NCBI GenBank assembly: GCA_012845835.1
Contig: JABAKD010000005.1
Coordinates: 10,000,823-10,064,822 of the forward strand
Source: Undaria pinnatifida
Taxonomy: Eukaryota > Sar > Phaeophyceae > Laminariales > Alariaceae
Length of the DNA stretch: 64,000 nucleotides
Direction: 5' to 3'
The notes below the pieces were generated by a model. The model searched no databases and was not told the DNA's origin. It saw only the letters and a program-made list of their open reading frames with translations. Below are positions 41,156-51,439 of this stretch, in pieces. Numbering within the stretch: position 1 is the stretch's first letter; each line of letters opens with the position of its first letter. A program made the translations under genes and the position numbers.

Positions 41156-41654
41156 GACACGTGCCACGAAAGAGGTATCACATTTCGTCGAAATGTTTTC
41201 TGAATGACGGGGCAAATGGCGTCGTCGACAGACCATGGGTTTCCGGGTCGTGGGTTCTAATCCCACATCCACCTAGAATAAACTGTTTCAGACTTTCCCC
41301 ATGTCGAACTTGAAAAATAGTCTCCCCGGTATCCCCAGGAAACGAAGCGGCTTGGACAATTGAAAGGTCCGCCCGTATACCCGGCCGACCTGCTATCCCG
41401 CTGTTTCAGGGGGGAAGAGTCTTACGAGGTTTAGTTTGGGTGAGCTACTGGTTATAACCTTTTGCAAGTGGTCAAACGGACTAACACCCCACTAATTACC
41501 TCAACACTAGGTTATAGAGCGAGGATCAGGCAAAAAAAAAATGGCCTATTATTTATTTTTTTCCCGACGATTTTGGGTTAATTAAGGAGGTTCCGTCGTT
41601 CAGAAAACATTTCACACGAAAAGTGCTACGTACGCCTCTCGTGTAGCACGTGTC
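41156..41654. mobile_element. TIR element (GACACGTG/GACGCGTG family), copy 1, with insertion
   Basis: The left end GACACGTGCCACGAAAGAGG and right end CCTCTCGTGTAGCACGTGTC are inverted repeats. Inside the ends, the ACATTTCG...TTCTGAATGACGG and CCGTCGTTCAGAAAACATTT segments continue the inverted match. The middle carries a tRNA-like piece near 41225-41300 (GTGGGTTCTAATCCC as B box), probably a further SINE insertion. The usual TTAA site reads TTAATTAA at 41576-41583. Confidence 0.75.
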
Positions 41655-41987
41655 GTGAACCATTTTTTTTTGGGGGGGGGAATTCCCAGCTCAAAAAGAT
41701 TGTGTTTTTTTTCTTCTTGTTTTTTTGTTTTTTTTTTGCAAACTTACAGAAGCGCAATCCGACGGAGAACAACAAAACCCGTGGCCCAGAGATTTCAAAA
41801 CTTTTTTTTTTTTTTTTTTTTTTTTCTCCGCATAAAACGAGAATTTGACATTCCATTCCCCGACGTTTTGGGGGGGGTTAAGGGAGGGGAGTGTACCGTC
41901 AATCCAGAAAATAGTATCTTTGGCCCCCCAAAAGTGCTTCCCCTCTAGTCTTGGCACGCGTCAAGGTTCAACCTGACTCGTTCTAAC

Positions 41988-42304
41988 CGGTCGCCCCGTT
42001 GGCGTATCAGGTTATCCTCTAGCCTGGTATAGGTCAGTTTCGTGAGTTCGAATCCCCCCGAGTGCATACTCGTATAAATTCGTCAGGACTTTTTCTTGTG
42101 CACGAATTGACTTGCGGAAAGCGCGAGAGCGTGAGTTAGCAGTACTCGATGAAAAATCGACGAGCAGTGGAATTGCTGAACCCTATGCGCGATAAAAATT
42201 GAAGCAAGAACCGGGGGGGAGAAGGGACGACACCTGTAACCACGGCTTGTCCAGAAGCTGGAGAGTAGAAGTGTGAGGAGAAAAAGAAAAAGAAAAAAAA
42301 AAAA
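41988..42304 (+). mobile_element. tRNA-derived SINE, family 1, forward full copy
   Basis: The head GGTCGCCCCGTTGGCGTATC has A box-like TGGCGTATCAGG and B box-like GAGTTCGAATCCC. It is followed by the shared body (AAAGCGCGAGAGCGTGAGTT, then CCTATGCGCGATAAAAATTG) and an A-rich tail at 42285-42303. This is the clearest copy for defining the family, about 315 bases. Confidence 0.9.
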
Positions 42305-42328
42305 GCAGAGACCTAGGTGCGCTATTAA

Positions 42329-42693
42329 ACGCGTGTTACGATAGAGGAGATGTGCACCGTTTTTTTTTTGCAGAGGTATTCCTCAATTCGGGAGCTAAAG
42401 ACCTCTCAAAAACTGATTTGGAAAACAAATTGTAAAAAAACTGTCATGATACCGGGATGAAAAAATCCCATGGGCTAGGTATACACCAAGAATCATGCAA
42501 AAGAAAAAAAAATGACGTATTATCCAACGATTTTGGGGTTAACGCCTTTATAACTGGAAACCGTTTTTTTGGGGGCAAAGTTACTTGAAGTTAGTATAGG
42601 GATGGGATTTTGGGGCTCTGAAGGGGTTAAGGAGCTCCGTCATTCAGAAATAATTTTCGCCAAAAAAAGGTATACCTCTATCGTAGCATGCGT
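42329..42693. mobile_element. TIR element (GACGCGTG family), copy 2, with nested TTAA element
   Basis: The left end ACGCGTGTTACGATAGAGG and right end CCTCTATCGTAGCATGCGT are inverted repeats. The inner part is shared with the copies at 47282 and 59902: AAAATCCCATGG, AGAATCATGCAA and CGATTTTGGG. The TTAA after CGATTTTGGGG carries the nested element at 42539-42630. Confidence 0.85.
42539..42630 (+). mobile_element. Short TTAA-type element, copy 3, nested
   Basis: It lies between TTAA at 42539-42542 and TTAA at 42627-42630. The left end is AACGCCTTTATAACTGGAAA and the right end GGCTCTGAAGGGGTTAA. The host element without it reads GGGTTAAGG (47.48 kb), so the insertion duplicated TTAA, as piggyBac-type elements do. 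Confidence 0.85.
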
Positions 42694-42750
42694 CATTTTT
42701 TTTCCCACGTAAGGCTCCTCAGTTGAAGATCTCTTTCCCCCCCCCCCCCC

Positions 42751-42975
42751 TTTTTTTTTCTTCATCCCATTTGTTATCCTCGCAATACTCTCGCCCGCCC
42801 TCCCAGCCCTCCCTCCCTCCCAACAGTAACCCTCCCTCCCAGCAGGAACAGTAGCGGGCCCTCCTTCCCTCCCGTCCCCAGTGCGTTGCGTGGGTTTCTT
42901 AATTTTTATCGCGAGTAAGAATCCAGCATTTTTCCCCCCCCCGTCGACTCGAGCGTCGAAGTGTGCTGCACCACC
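42751..42975 (-). mobile_element. SINE family 2 body fragment
   Basis: It has C and T runs, then CGGGCCCTCC-like and TTTTTATCGCGAGTAAGAA and GTCGACTCGAGCGTCGAA blocks as in the family 2 body, in reverse orientation. The tRNA-like head is missing. Confidence 0.55.
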
Positions 42976-43825
42976 CTCTGACGCAAAAACTGACTTTCTT
43001 TGAGGGAGAAACAAAAGTTCTGCCCTCGGTGGACAACACCACCATGGCCTATATTATTAAAAAAAAAATGAGCAGTACACTTCAGCTGTGAGATCGACCA
43101 AGAAATAAATTTTGATCAAAAATCAGCTTTGCAAGCTGCATGTGATACTTCGATCGCGCGTTTCACGGGGTGTATATACCCTCGTGGAAGGATACAGGTC
43201 GGCGACTCCCCAGCTAATGCCAGGGTCAACAGGACTAAGACATTCAGCCTTGTTCTGCGCACGGAAACTGTATAACCCGCATGAGGGGAACAAAAACAGA
43301 CATATGTAGAATTCAGTATGCATGAAACAATAAGCGTAGCAGCGTGAGTTAGCTTTTGCAGTAGGCTACTTGGGTCTACCGGGCTTGTACGCAAGTTCCT
43401 GTATACTCCCTCCCTGTATATATGTGGCAGGCCAGCGGAGGTCCAGCCCAGACCTGACGCTCGGGTTTTTTTGCTGTCGAGTCATGATGGAACATGCGGT
43501 GAACGTCGATAAGATCGCTAATTCTTCGAGGTGATCTCTCTTCTGCTCTTGATGTAGTGCAAAGGAAGGCACACTCGCACACCTGTATTGATAGATCGAA
43601 GACCAACGAGTGAGATATATGGCGTTCTGCATCCAGCGTCGGGCGGTGCACACTTGATCCTAAAGCTCTCCGAGCGTCCATCTCACACACTAGTAGGGAA
43701 TACGCAAACTAAAGCGTGGATCCAAAACGCCAGATCCCTGCACTCTCTACAGATAGATGGAAGCTCTACACATTATATATACAGTACACAACAGCCATTT
43801 TTGTTTTTTTGAACGAACGAACGAA

Positions 43826-43937
43826 CGAACGAATTTCCGACGAATTTGGGGTCAAGGAGCCCGTCAAATTCAGAAAAAAAAAAAAAAAAATGCCAAAAAT
43901 GCTACCAGGTACCTTTCTTTTATCGGAGCACGCGTCA
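43826..43937. mobile_element. Right-half remnant of the GACGCGTG TIR family
   Basis: It has TTTCCGACGAATTTGGGGTC, then CCCGTCAAATTCAGAAAA and an end GGAGCACGCGTC, corresponding to the right half of the element. A GAAC tetranucleotide repeat (about 43812-43831) lies just before it. Confidence 0.55.
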
Positions 43938-44913
43938 CCCGACAAAGTCACCCGACAAATCAATCCCGAGGCTCAGGCCTAGGCCTAGAACACAGTCCTC
44001 ACATTCCATTTCCCTTTGGTCATCAAACCCTCCTACCTGTCGACACACATACATGCTAATAATGTAGAGGTAGTAGTTGCACCGTTTTTTTTTTTTTTTT
44101 TTCTGGACGACTACCCATCAAGTTAAGGTACGGCCCTGAAAAAAGCCGGGTGCTGATTACCTGATTTCGATGGGTACCTTGGCCGTTTTCGTATGATAGG
44201 ACATTGAGGAGCTCTTGCGCACCCCACAGCCCAAAACATAATTCGATTCAACGGAGAGGTAAATGGGATGTATCGTTCGGGGACTCGAGCTGGCCGTCCC
44301 TTCTTGTCCGCGGGATGAAGGCATCCTATTGGCTATTGTATACTCTCTTTTCTGTAGATTTTGCGGAGGCTCCTTGGTTGGGTTTGATGTTTGTTTTCCT
44401 TCTATAGGCAAAATATGTCAGGAGGTATGCATGCATGTCCTCTAAGGGAAAACGCGCGCGGTTGTTAAGATACGGCCTCGAAAGGCCTGTAGGTATCCGA
44501 ATTTGAGATCATTTGGATGGGTTTCGTATGATTAGGTTGGCGGTTTATATTCGGGGAAGTTAGGAATTAGATCGGAGGCACGCGCCTCCGATCTCAGAAG
44601 CTATCCCGGGCTCTGGTGGAAACGAATAAAGCTACATCTCTACGAAGGAACGAAAGTGAGTACTCTCCGAGGACCTACCCAATTGGCAGACCTGCAGGGG
44701 GCACTCTGTGTCCCCCACCTATTAATTTAACACGGTCATAAGGGTGGGTGTAGAGCCCAAGACTGATTTCGATCTAGAAAAAATGACAACGCGTGTAAGC
44801 AGCCCGGGAGAAAACTGAAGTATCTACCCTATGCCCTAGGCATGCAACAAAATGTCGCAAATCCCCCCCCCCCCCAAAACGAGAACTACTGACTTTCCGA
44901 CGGTTTTGGATTA

Positions 44914-45027
44914 TTAACGGTTTTACAACTGGAAACCCTTTTTTTTTTTTTTTTACAAATGCACTTACTTGTCAACTTAAGCTTAGTACGGGGAGGGATT
45001 TTTTGGGGCGCTATGAAAAGGGGTTAA
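44914..45027 (+). mobile_element. Short TTAA-type element, copy 4
   Basis: It has TTAA at 44914-44917 and 45024-45027. The left end is ACGGTTTTACAACTGGAAAC, with an expanded T run, and it ends GAAAAGGGGTTAAGG. It sits after CGGTTTTGGA, the same place in the TIR host as the 42.5 kb copy, so both host copies may descend from one already carrying it. Confidence 0.75.
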
Positions 45028-47281
45028 GGAGGATTCCCACCCGTCATGCTGCAGCAAAACAACAACAAAAAAAAAAGACCAAAAAAAGTGCCGTTTCTTA
45101 TCGTCGTACAATAACAGCACTTGCTCGCCTGTCATTGGGTAAACGGTGAAGGATTCCTCCGGCAAAATGATGGACTCATGCCACGGTTATACCGTAAAGG
45201 GGCTGCGGCACGTTTTTAGAGGCCAAACATTTGTGACCGGTTGAGCTCTCCTCGACTACTACACAGCAGGGAGAATCTATCGGCTTGAAGAGGATAATAA
45301 CTTTACGACTACATATATATCTTTTTTCGGGACCACCAGCGCATAGAACTTTTTTTGGCCGGGCTGTGCGCGAATAAGACCCAGAGAGTTCTTTGGCACC
45401 CCTACACCTGGCGTGGAATGATGACTGACTCCATGTCTCGGCAAATATTTTGGTGCACCGCTGACCTAGCATGGGGACCCACGATGCTACGTACACGGCA
45501 GGGAGATTTCTTTTGGGACCCATTTTTTCAGTGAGTGGCCAGCTCGGGTCACTCGCGTGAGTAGCTCCCCCTGTTCCGTTCAGGTGTTCCGTTTAGGTGT
45601 GAAGCTTTCATATTCCGTTTTTTTTTAAACTTGTAAAATCAAATCCGCAATGCAATGGCACGCTATATGCTACTACTGCGACAAAAGAATCGCGTGAATA
45701 GTTATTTTTCTTGTCCGCGAGATGCGGAATCACTCGTGCGACGTTCCTGCTCTTCTGATGATCTCTTGGTGATCACGTACGGCAACATACACCTCCTACA
45801 CGATATCTTACGTCTGGCAACGCTACGATCGTGACAGATCTTGCGCGGAGTCTTTCTTGGTACGGTAATATCTACTACTGTATCACACACAACAATCAAA
45901 CCGCATACGACAGCCTACCAGTATTATAGAGCATTCTACACAATACGTGTTACTTGGTGGAATGCCGTTCCGTTCCACACGTGGATCCTGAGCAATTAAG
46001 CCACTTGCGATACAGTGGACGTCAGGTACATACGACAATGTATACTTAGTGTCCTGCATACATACCCCTACTGACCTTGTACTAAAACATCTTATTGGTT
46101 ACGATTGGATCCCTCGAGGATTCCAACTCTTAAAAACACAATCTACGCGCACTCCGTGTTATTCAGTGGCGACAAACAACAACCAGATCTTGGAACAAAA
46201 GTCTCGATGTCTCTCATAATAGAACTGATTTTGGAGAAAAATAAACCCTGCTATTTATATAAAATTGCGGATGAAAAAGCCCATCCTGGCCTCGGTGCCC
46301 ACGACGAGCAATCACGCGAACAAGAAGAAAAAAAAAATCCGACGGTTTTGTGTTGTAGGCGCCCCGTCATTCGTGAATAACCATTCATTGTCGACGAAAA
46401 CTGCTGCATAAACCTCTATCGTACCCCCGCCGCCGCCGATGCTCGTTTTCGATGAAAATAGGCCCACCGTGGCGGCTACCCCGGAGCGGGGCGTTTCACT
46501 GTTTGTTGTTGTTAATAAAGATTTTCTTCACCTCCTAGAGACCTCGTAGGTTTGGTCACGTTTGAGGTTGCGATTTTTCGTTGTACCCACAAACAAACTA
46601 AGTAGTGTTGTTCACTTCCGGATTATAGAAACCTTGACTGAGGGGCTTCATTGCAAGTGTAAGGGGGGGGGCGGGGGGAGAAGAGCAGGCTAGGGACTGA
46701 TTCTACGATGATAGTCCTCCCCCCCCCCAAAAAAAAAAAAGCGATATTCTTTAACGACCGTTTCGCGGCTGCTCAATACGAGGAAAGATGCTATGAAAAT
46801 CGTGTTTTCATATATATTTTCTTGTTCGTAAATAATTGTCGAACAGTGGCGTCGGGATGGCAAGGAGCACCGTATTGTAGGAGACAAGGCCGGGAGCTGG
46901 TTTCAAAACCGGCCACTTCGATGAAGAAAAGTTGGGGGAGGGGGGGTACCGTAGAACAACTCGGAACAGACTTTCTTCACTGAGAGGATCACCAGGAAAG
47001 AAATGCACCGCTTCTTTTTACCGTACCATGTGCCGAGCACAAAAAATGGAGTGATCACACCAGAAAACAAAGTATAACTCATTAGCGCTGCCATCCATGA
47101 GCAAGAAAGTAGGCACAAGGCGCCGAAGTCCGTCTTACGAGCGGTTCTTGGAAAGGAGACATGCAGTTCACCCTTCATGCGACTCGCCGAACACCTCACG
47201 GTGCTTCGCGCTTGGTGCAAGCAATGTCTGCCTGGTTGGTGAGAACGCGACGTGCTCCGTCCCGGCATAGTAGGGATGCGA

Positions 47282-47554
47282 GGACGCGTGCTACGGTACA
47301 TGTGCACCACGTTTTTTTCCGAGGTTCCTCGATGTGGGAGCTTAAGACGTCTCCCAAAACACTGGTTTGGAGACAAAAAAACCTACATACATACCGGATG
47401 AAAAAAAATCCCATGGCCTAGGTACACGACGAGAATCATGCAAAAAAAATGGCCCATTATTTATTTATTTTCCGACGATTTTGGGTTAAGGTGAGCCCCG
47501 TCATCCAGAAAAAAAATAGCCAAAGAAAGGTATACCTCTGTCGTTGCACGCGTC
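47282..47554. mobile_element. TIR element (GACGCGTG family), copy 3, without TTAA insertion
   Basis: Its ends are GGACGCGTGCTACGGTA and TGTCGTTGCACGCGTCC. The inner sequence has CGATTTTGGGTTAAGG intact, giving the empty site for the TTAA elements at 42.5 and 44.9 kb. It is about 273 bases and has no coding capacity. Confidence 0.85.
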
Positions 47555-47604
47555 CGGAGGGTCCATGCTCATACCACCATACAGCCATGCACAAACTGAG
47601 TACA

Positions 47605-47860
47605 CCCCCCCCCCCTCCCTCCCTTTTTCTTGCTCATCCGTTCTATGATCTGCGCACTTTTCCTTTCTCCTTGTCTCCCTCCCTAGATAGACGTAAAGTC
47701 AGATCCGGTGGGTCACCAAGCAGGCTCTTCTGCCCCCTCTCCACAACCGGCACCTGCCTTCGTCTTTATCGCGAGAAGATTCCAGCTGTTTCTTCCTTCC
47801 CTCGTCGATTCGCATCGAATTGTCCCCTTACACCACGCACGAGTAACAGCCGACCGCGTT
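47605..47860 (-). mobile_element. SINE family 2 body fragment
   Basis: Reverse orientation: CTCATCCGTTCTATGATCTG, CTCCCTAGATAGACGT, GGGTCACCAAGCAGGCTCTT, TTTATCGCGAGAAGATTCCA and TCGATTCGCATCGAATTG. The head is missing. This uninterrupted body confirms the MITE insertion point in the 18 kb copy. Confidence 0.7.
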
Positions 47861-48269
47861 CATCACAAAAAAAACACCATCATTTTCTTATTCGCCACCC
47901 AGAAAAAATGAGGAGCCTGAGAGTCAAATCTTGAAAAAAGACGGAAGAGAACCCGAAAGACTATAACCGACCAAATTATTATCATTAACGGTGTAACGCG
48001 TACCGCGAACAAAAACTGCTTGATGTGCACAAAAAGTCAGCCTCCCCAAAACCACCAGCTTGATTTCCGCCGCTCCCCGTATCTGTCCGACGACGACCAA
48101 CCCCCCCCCCCCAATCCCCCCCCGCCTATTATACAAGCACGGCCAACATCCCAATTGTATTGTTTTGACCATAGCGCCTTATCAACAAAAACCGTTCGAT
48201 GACCGCCCCGCTTCCCCGACCACCACCCGCCTACGCGCTAGACATCTTGTTATGGCTACTTAAGTAACA

Positions 48270-48694
48270 CTTCTGTTTCTCAGAAATTTCCGAGAAATTC
48301 CCACCACGGTACGTGCTTACACGCAAATACGTACCTGGTACCTGTTTCTCAGAAATTGCCTAGAAATTTCCCACCACGGTACGTGCTTACACGTGAATAC
48401 GTACCTGGTACATGTTTCTCAGAAATTTCCTAGGAATTTCCCACCACGGTACGTGCATACACGTAAATACGTACCTGGTACCTGTTTCTCAGAAATTTCC
48501 TAGAAATTTCCCACCACGGCACGTGCTTACACATAAATACGTACCTGGTACCTGTTTCTCAGAAATTTCCTAGAAATTTCCCACTACGGTATGTGCTTAC
48601 ACGCAAATACGTACCTGGTACCTTTTTCTCAGAAATTTCCCCTAGAAATTTCCCACTACGGTACGTGCTTACACGCAAATACGTACCTGGTACC
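48270..48694. repeat. 70-bp minisatellite, six units
   Basis: Units start every 70 bases: the word CCAC(C/T)ACGG occurs at 48301, 48371, 48441, 48511 and 48581, and at 48653 after a 2-base insertion. Each unit has TTTCTCAGAAATTTCC, TAGAAATTTCCCAC and ACGTGCTTACACGCAAATAC. Units are over 90 percent alike by eye. Confidence 0.95.
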
Positions 48695-48904
48695 AGGTGA
48701 ATGACAACTGGCACTGGCCTTGCAGTATGATAGCGTGATGGCCATACAAACATCGTCGCCGACACGAAAACTACATACCTGGTATATCAACACCCAAAAA
48801 CAAGAGGGGAGGGGAAGGGAGCGGGTCAAAAATCCGTCCCGAGCCATCCAGAGCGATCCCACCACAAGGAACAAAATACTATGCTATTACTATTAATAGG
48901 GGAC

Positions 48905-49640
48905 CGGCCTCTTGGGGCGCGTCAAAATCTCTTGCGGTCCCAATGTACAAATTTTAGTGTAGGGGGGGGGGGTCCGTCAGGGGGTCAAACCGCGGTCTCC
49001 TAGGTGTCAGGGCTTCTCTTGTCCCAAATACACTAGTTTTAGTGTAAGGGGGGGCGGTCAGTGAAGCGGTCAAACCTCGGTATTCTAGGCGTCAAGGCCT
49101 ATTTTGGCCCTGATATACTAGTTTTAGTGCAGGGGCGGTCAGTCAGGGGTCAAACCGCGGTCTCCTAGGCGTCAAGGCCTCGTCTGGCCTTATTGTACTG
49201 GCTTTAGTATAGAGGAAGATCAGTCAAGGCGTCAAACCGCGGCTTCCTAGCACATTTGACTGGCGATACGCCATATCTTCCCCTGCCCCCCCCCCTCTAC
49301 CACCCCCCCCCCCCTTTCCAAGCCAAGCCACAAAACGCCTCCGTATCGGAGGGCTATCCAAGATCCATGGAAAGCGATCCCCCCCCCCCCCTTCCTCCCC
49401 CGCCCGCTTCAAGCCCAACCCCTCTCCCCGCCTGTGGGGGACACAGATGATAGGAGACTTTTTGTGCGCGTCAAGGCCTCTTTTGGTCCTAATATACTAG
49501 TTTTAGTGCAGGTCGGCGGTCAGTCAAGAGGTCATGCCGCGGTCTCCTAGACGTCAAGGCCTCGTGTTGCCTTATTAAACCGGTTTTAGTATATAGGGCG
49601 GTCAGTCAGGCGGTCAAACCGCGGTCTCCTGGCATGGTTT
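48905..49640. repeat. Interrupted tandem repeat, units about 80-100 bp
   Basis: Units contain GCGTCAAGGCCTC, CTAATATACTAGTTTTAGTG, GGCGGTCAGTCA and GGTCAAACCGCGGTCTCCTA. Four lie in 48905-49250 and two in 49465-49640, separated by a C-rich insert. A further unit lies at 50360-50440. Confidence 0.8.
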
Positions 49641-50160
49641 GCTTGGCGGTATACCGACCCCTGTGAAAGGACACAGGTGATAAATGTTTATGACATTGTG
49701 TACCACAGTACCCCATGGAACGATTTTTACCGCCGATCTTCTCGGCGACCCGCAGAGGGCAAACTACTAAGCGACGCGGCTATGGAAAAATATCTATTGA
49801 TACGAAATCTTCGGAAAAACCGCCACATTTTAGTTGTTTGTGTCCCCCTCAAATTGGAGAGGAAATCGGCTCTGAACTTCATATTTTGGGACCCCTTAGA
49901 AAACGCTATAAATATCGAAACCATCGCGTTGTTGCGTGGCCTTACCGAGCTTTCCAGCGTGCGTTTGCGCGGCAGAATGAACTGAATAGTATCATGCATC
50001 ACGCAACGCGCGTGTCGCACTAACTCCTTGGAGTGTTGCTGTTCTATTGAAACAGATTCCGACCGCCCCCGAAGCCAGCAGCGGGGGGGGGCTTCGCGTC
50101 GTGCGGGCGAGACGATCCTGCAATCGCTACTTATATTCACCAATTTTCAATTTTCCCATC

Positions 50161-50251
50161 TTAAAACGCCTTTGCAATTGGAAACCCGTTGTGGGAGGAA
50201 AACTACTGGGAATTACTACAGGGAGGGGTTTCGGGCCTCTCAAGGGGTTAA
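50161..50251 (+). mobile_element. Short TTAA-type element, copy 5
   Basis: It is flanked by TTAA at 50161-50164 and 50248-50251, with left end AAACGCCTTTGCAATTGGAA and right end CCTCTCAAGGGGTTAA. Confidence 0.75.
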
Positions 50252-50478
50252 GCCGCAAAAGGGTTAACAAGGGGTGTCTTGTACAATACGCTGTCATACA
50301 ATGCGCTGTCATACCAGGTACCAGGTACACGGTACGAGACCGAGCTTTTTGTCAGTGTGACCAAGGCCTCCTGCGCCCCTAACATACTAGTTTTAGTGTA
50401 GGGGGCCGTCAGTCAAGGTTGTCAAACCGCGGTCTACAAGATGTTTTTCCCTTGCAGCTACGGCAGTACGAAGAGGTC

Positions 50479-50700
50479 TCTCTATAGTGCCGTTTGAGTA
50501 GTGCCGGTTGCCCGCTACAGTGCCTGTGAACTTGCGTGACACAGATCGGAACAACCAGTAGTGGCAGCATGCGGGGCAGTGCCGGTTGCCGATATAGTGC
50601 CGGTATTTCCCTCTATAGTGCACATCTCCGGCACTATAGAGGGACCACTATTGTGCAAAGTATTTCCGGCTTGCACATCTGCAGCACTATAGAGGGACGA
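50479..50700. repeat. GCACTATAGAGGGA inverted-repeat family
   Basis: It starts CTCTCTATAGTGCCGTTTGA and reaches the complement GGCACTATAGAGGGAC near 50630, then again near 50680. Internal TAGTGCCGGTTGCCCGCTAC is shared with 33690-33850 and 39980-40130. The inverted ends suggest a small DNA element. Confidence 0.55.
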
Positions 50701-50761
50701 CGGCTACCGTACAGGTTGCCTAGGGCTACACAAAAGGTTTTTGCAACAACAGCTATACATT

Positions 50762-50972
50762 TCAGTCGCCGCCGTGGCTCTCGCCCTCTGCAGCCTTCTG
50801 GTTGTGCTGCGACCCGGCGGAGAGGTGGAAATTAGTCGTGAGTCCGTACTGGACCAGAGGCACGCTGTACTGCTCCAGGACAACGCTGACACGATGCCGC
50901 CTCCGCCGCGGCCGTGGTTGTTGATGTTGTGGTTGCTGGTGTAGCTCCTGCTGCTGCTTCTGCTGCTTCTGC

Positions 50973-51011
<39 letters not shown>

Positions 51012-51439
51012 TCCTGCTGCTGCCGCTGCCGCTTCTGCTGTTGCTTCTGCTGCTGCTGATGTTGCTGTTGCTGTTGCTGTAGCTCCTGTTTCTCCTCCTC
51101 TCCCCCCCCCCCCTCCTGCTGCAATTGCAGCTGCCGCTGCCTCTCTTTGTCCAGAAGCGGAACAACAGCCACGCCCCCCCTCCCTCCCCCAACCCCCATT
51201 CCCTCTCCTGCCGGCAACCGATACCCCCCCACTCGATGGATAGTGTCGCCCCGAAACGACACCAGCATGTTCTCGACGGGCTCCACGCTGGCATCGGGCG
51301 GGAGTAGGCGGTCCATCGCCTGAGTGGACAGGAAGGAGAGAAGGTAGGGGAATACCGCGACCCGCGACCAGCTGTACCCGTACATCTCCAGCCTTCCTCC
51401 CGACATGCCCTCGGGTACCGATACGTACAGGACGTTCAC
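50762..51439 (-). CDS. Last exon of the dioxygenase: core strands, poly-Gln insert, C-terminal Arg
   Basis: Acceptor GAAAACAG|GTGAAC starts VNVLYVSVPEGMSGGRLEMY. The distal His codon is at 51238-51236. After VGGYRLPAGEGMG comes a Gln-rich stretch from CAG/CAA repeats (51125-50945) with RQRQQQEEQ breaks. The fold then resumes at RRHRVSVVLEQYSVPLVQYG and ends at a TAA-type stop after about 225 residues. The acceptor has an A-rich rather than pyrimidine-rich approach, but the frame and fold continuity are convincing. Confidence 0.8.

Larger units (their letters stand above)
40808..50761. other. Ten kilobases without a supported gene, dominated by repeats
   Basis: The stretch is made of TIR elements, TTAA elements, SINEs and minisatellites listed separately, with unclassified AT-rich sequence between. 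An open GTG-started frame of 102 codons at 49677-49985 overlaps another on each strand and has no recognised motif. A diverged CAGCTGTGAGATCGACC repeat lies at 43083-43145. Confidence 0.5.

Noticed and set aside
48270-48694. CRISPR-like array
   Set aside because: The 70-base units are repeated as a whole with no unique spacers, so this is a minisatellite in a eukaryotic genome.
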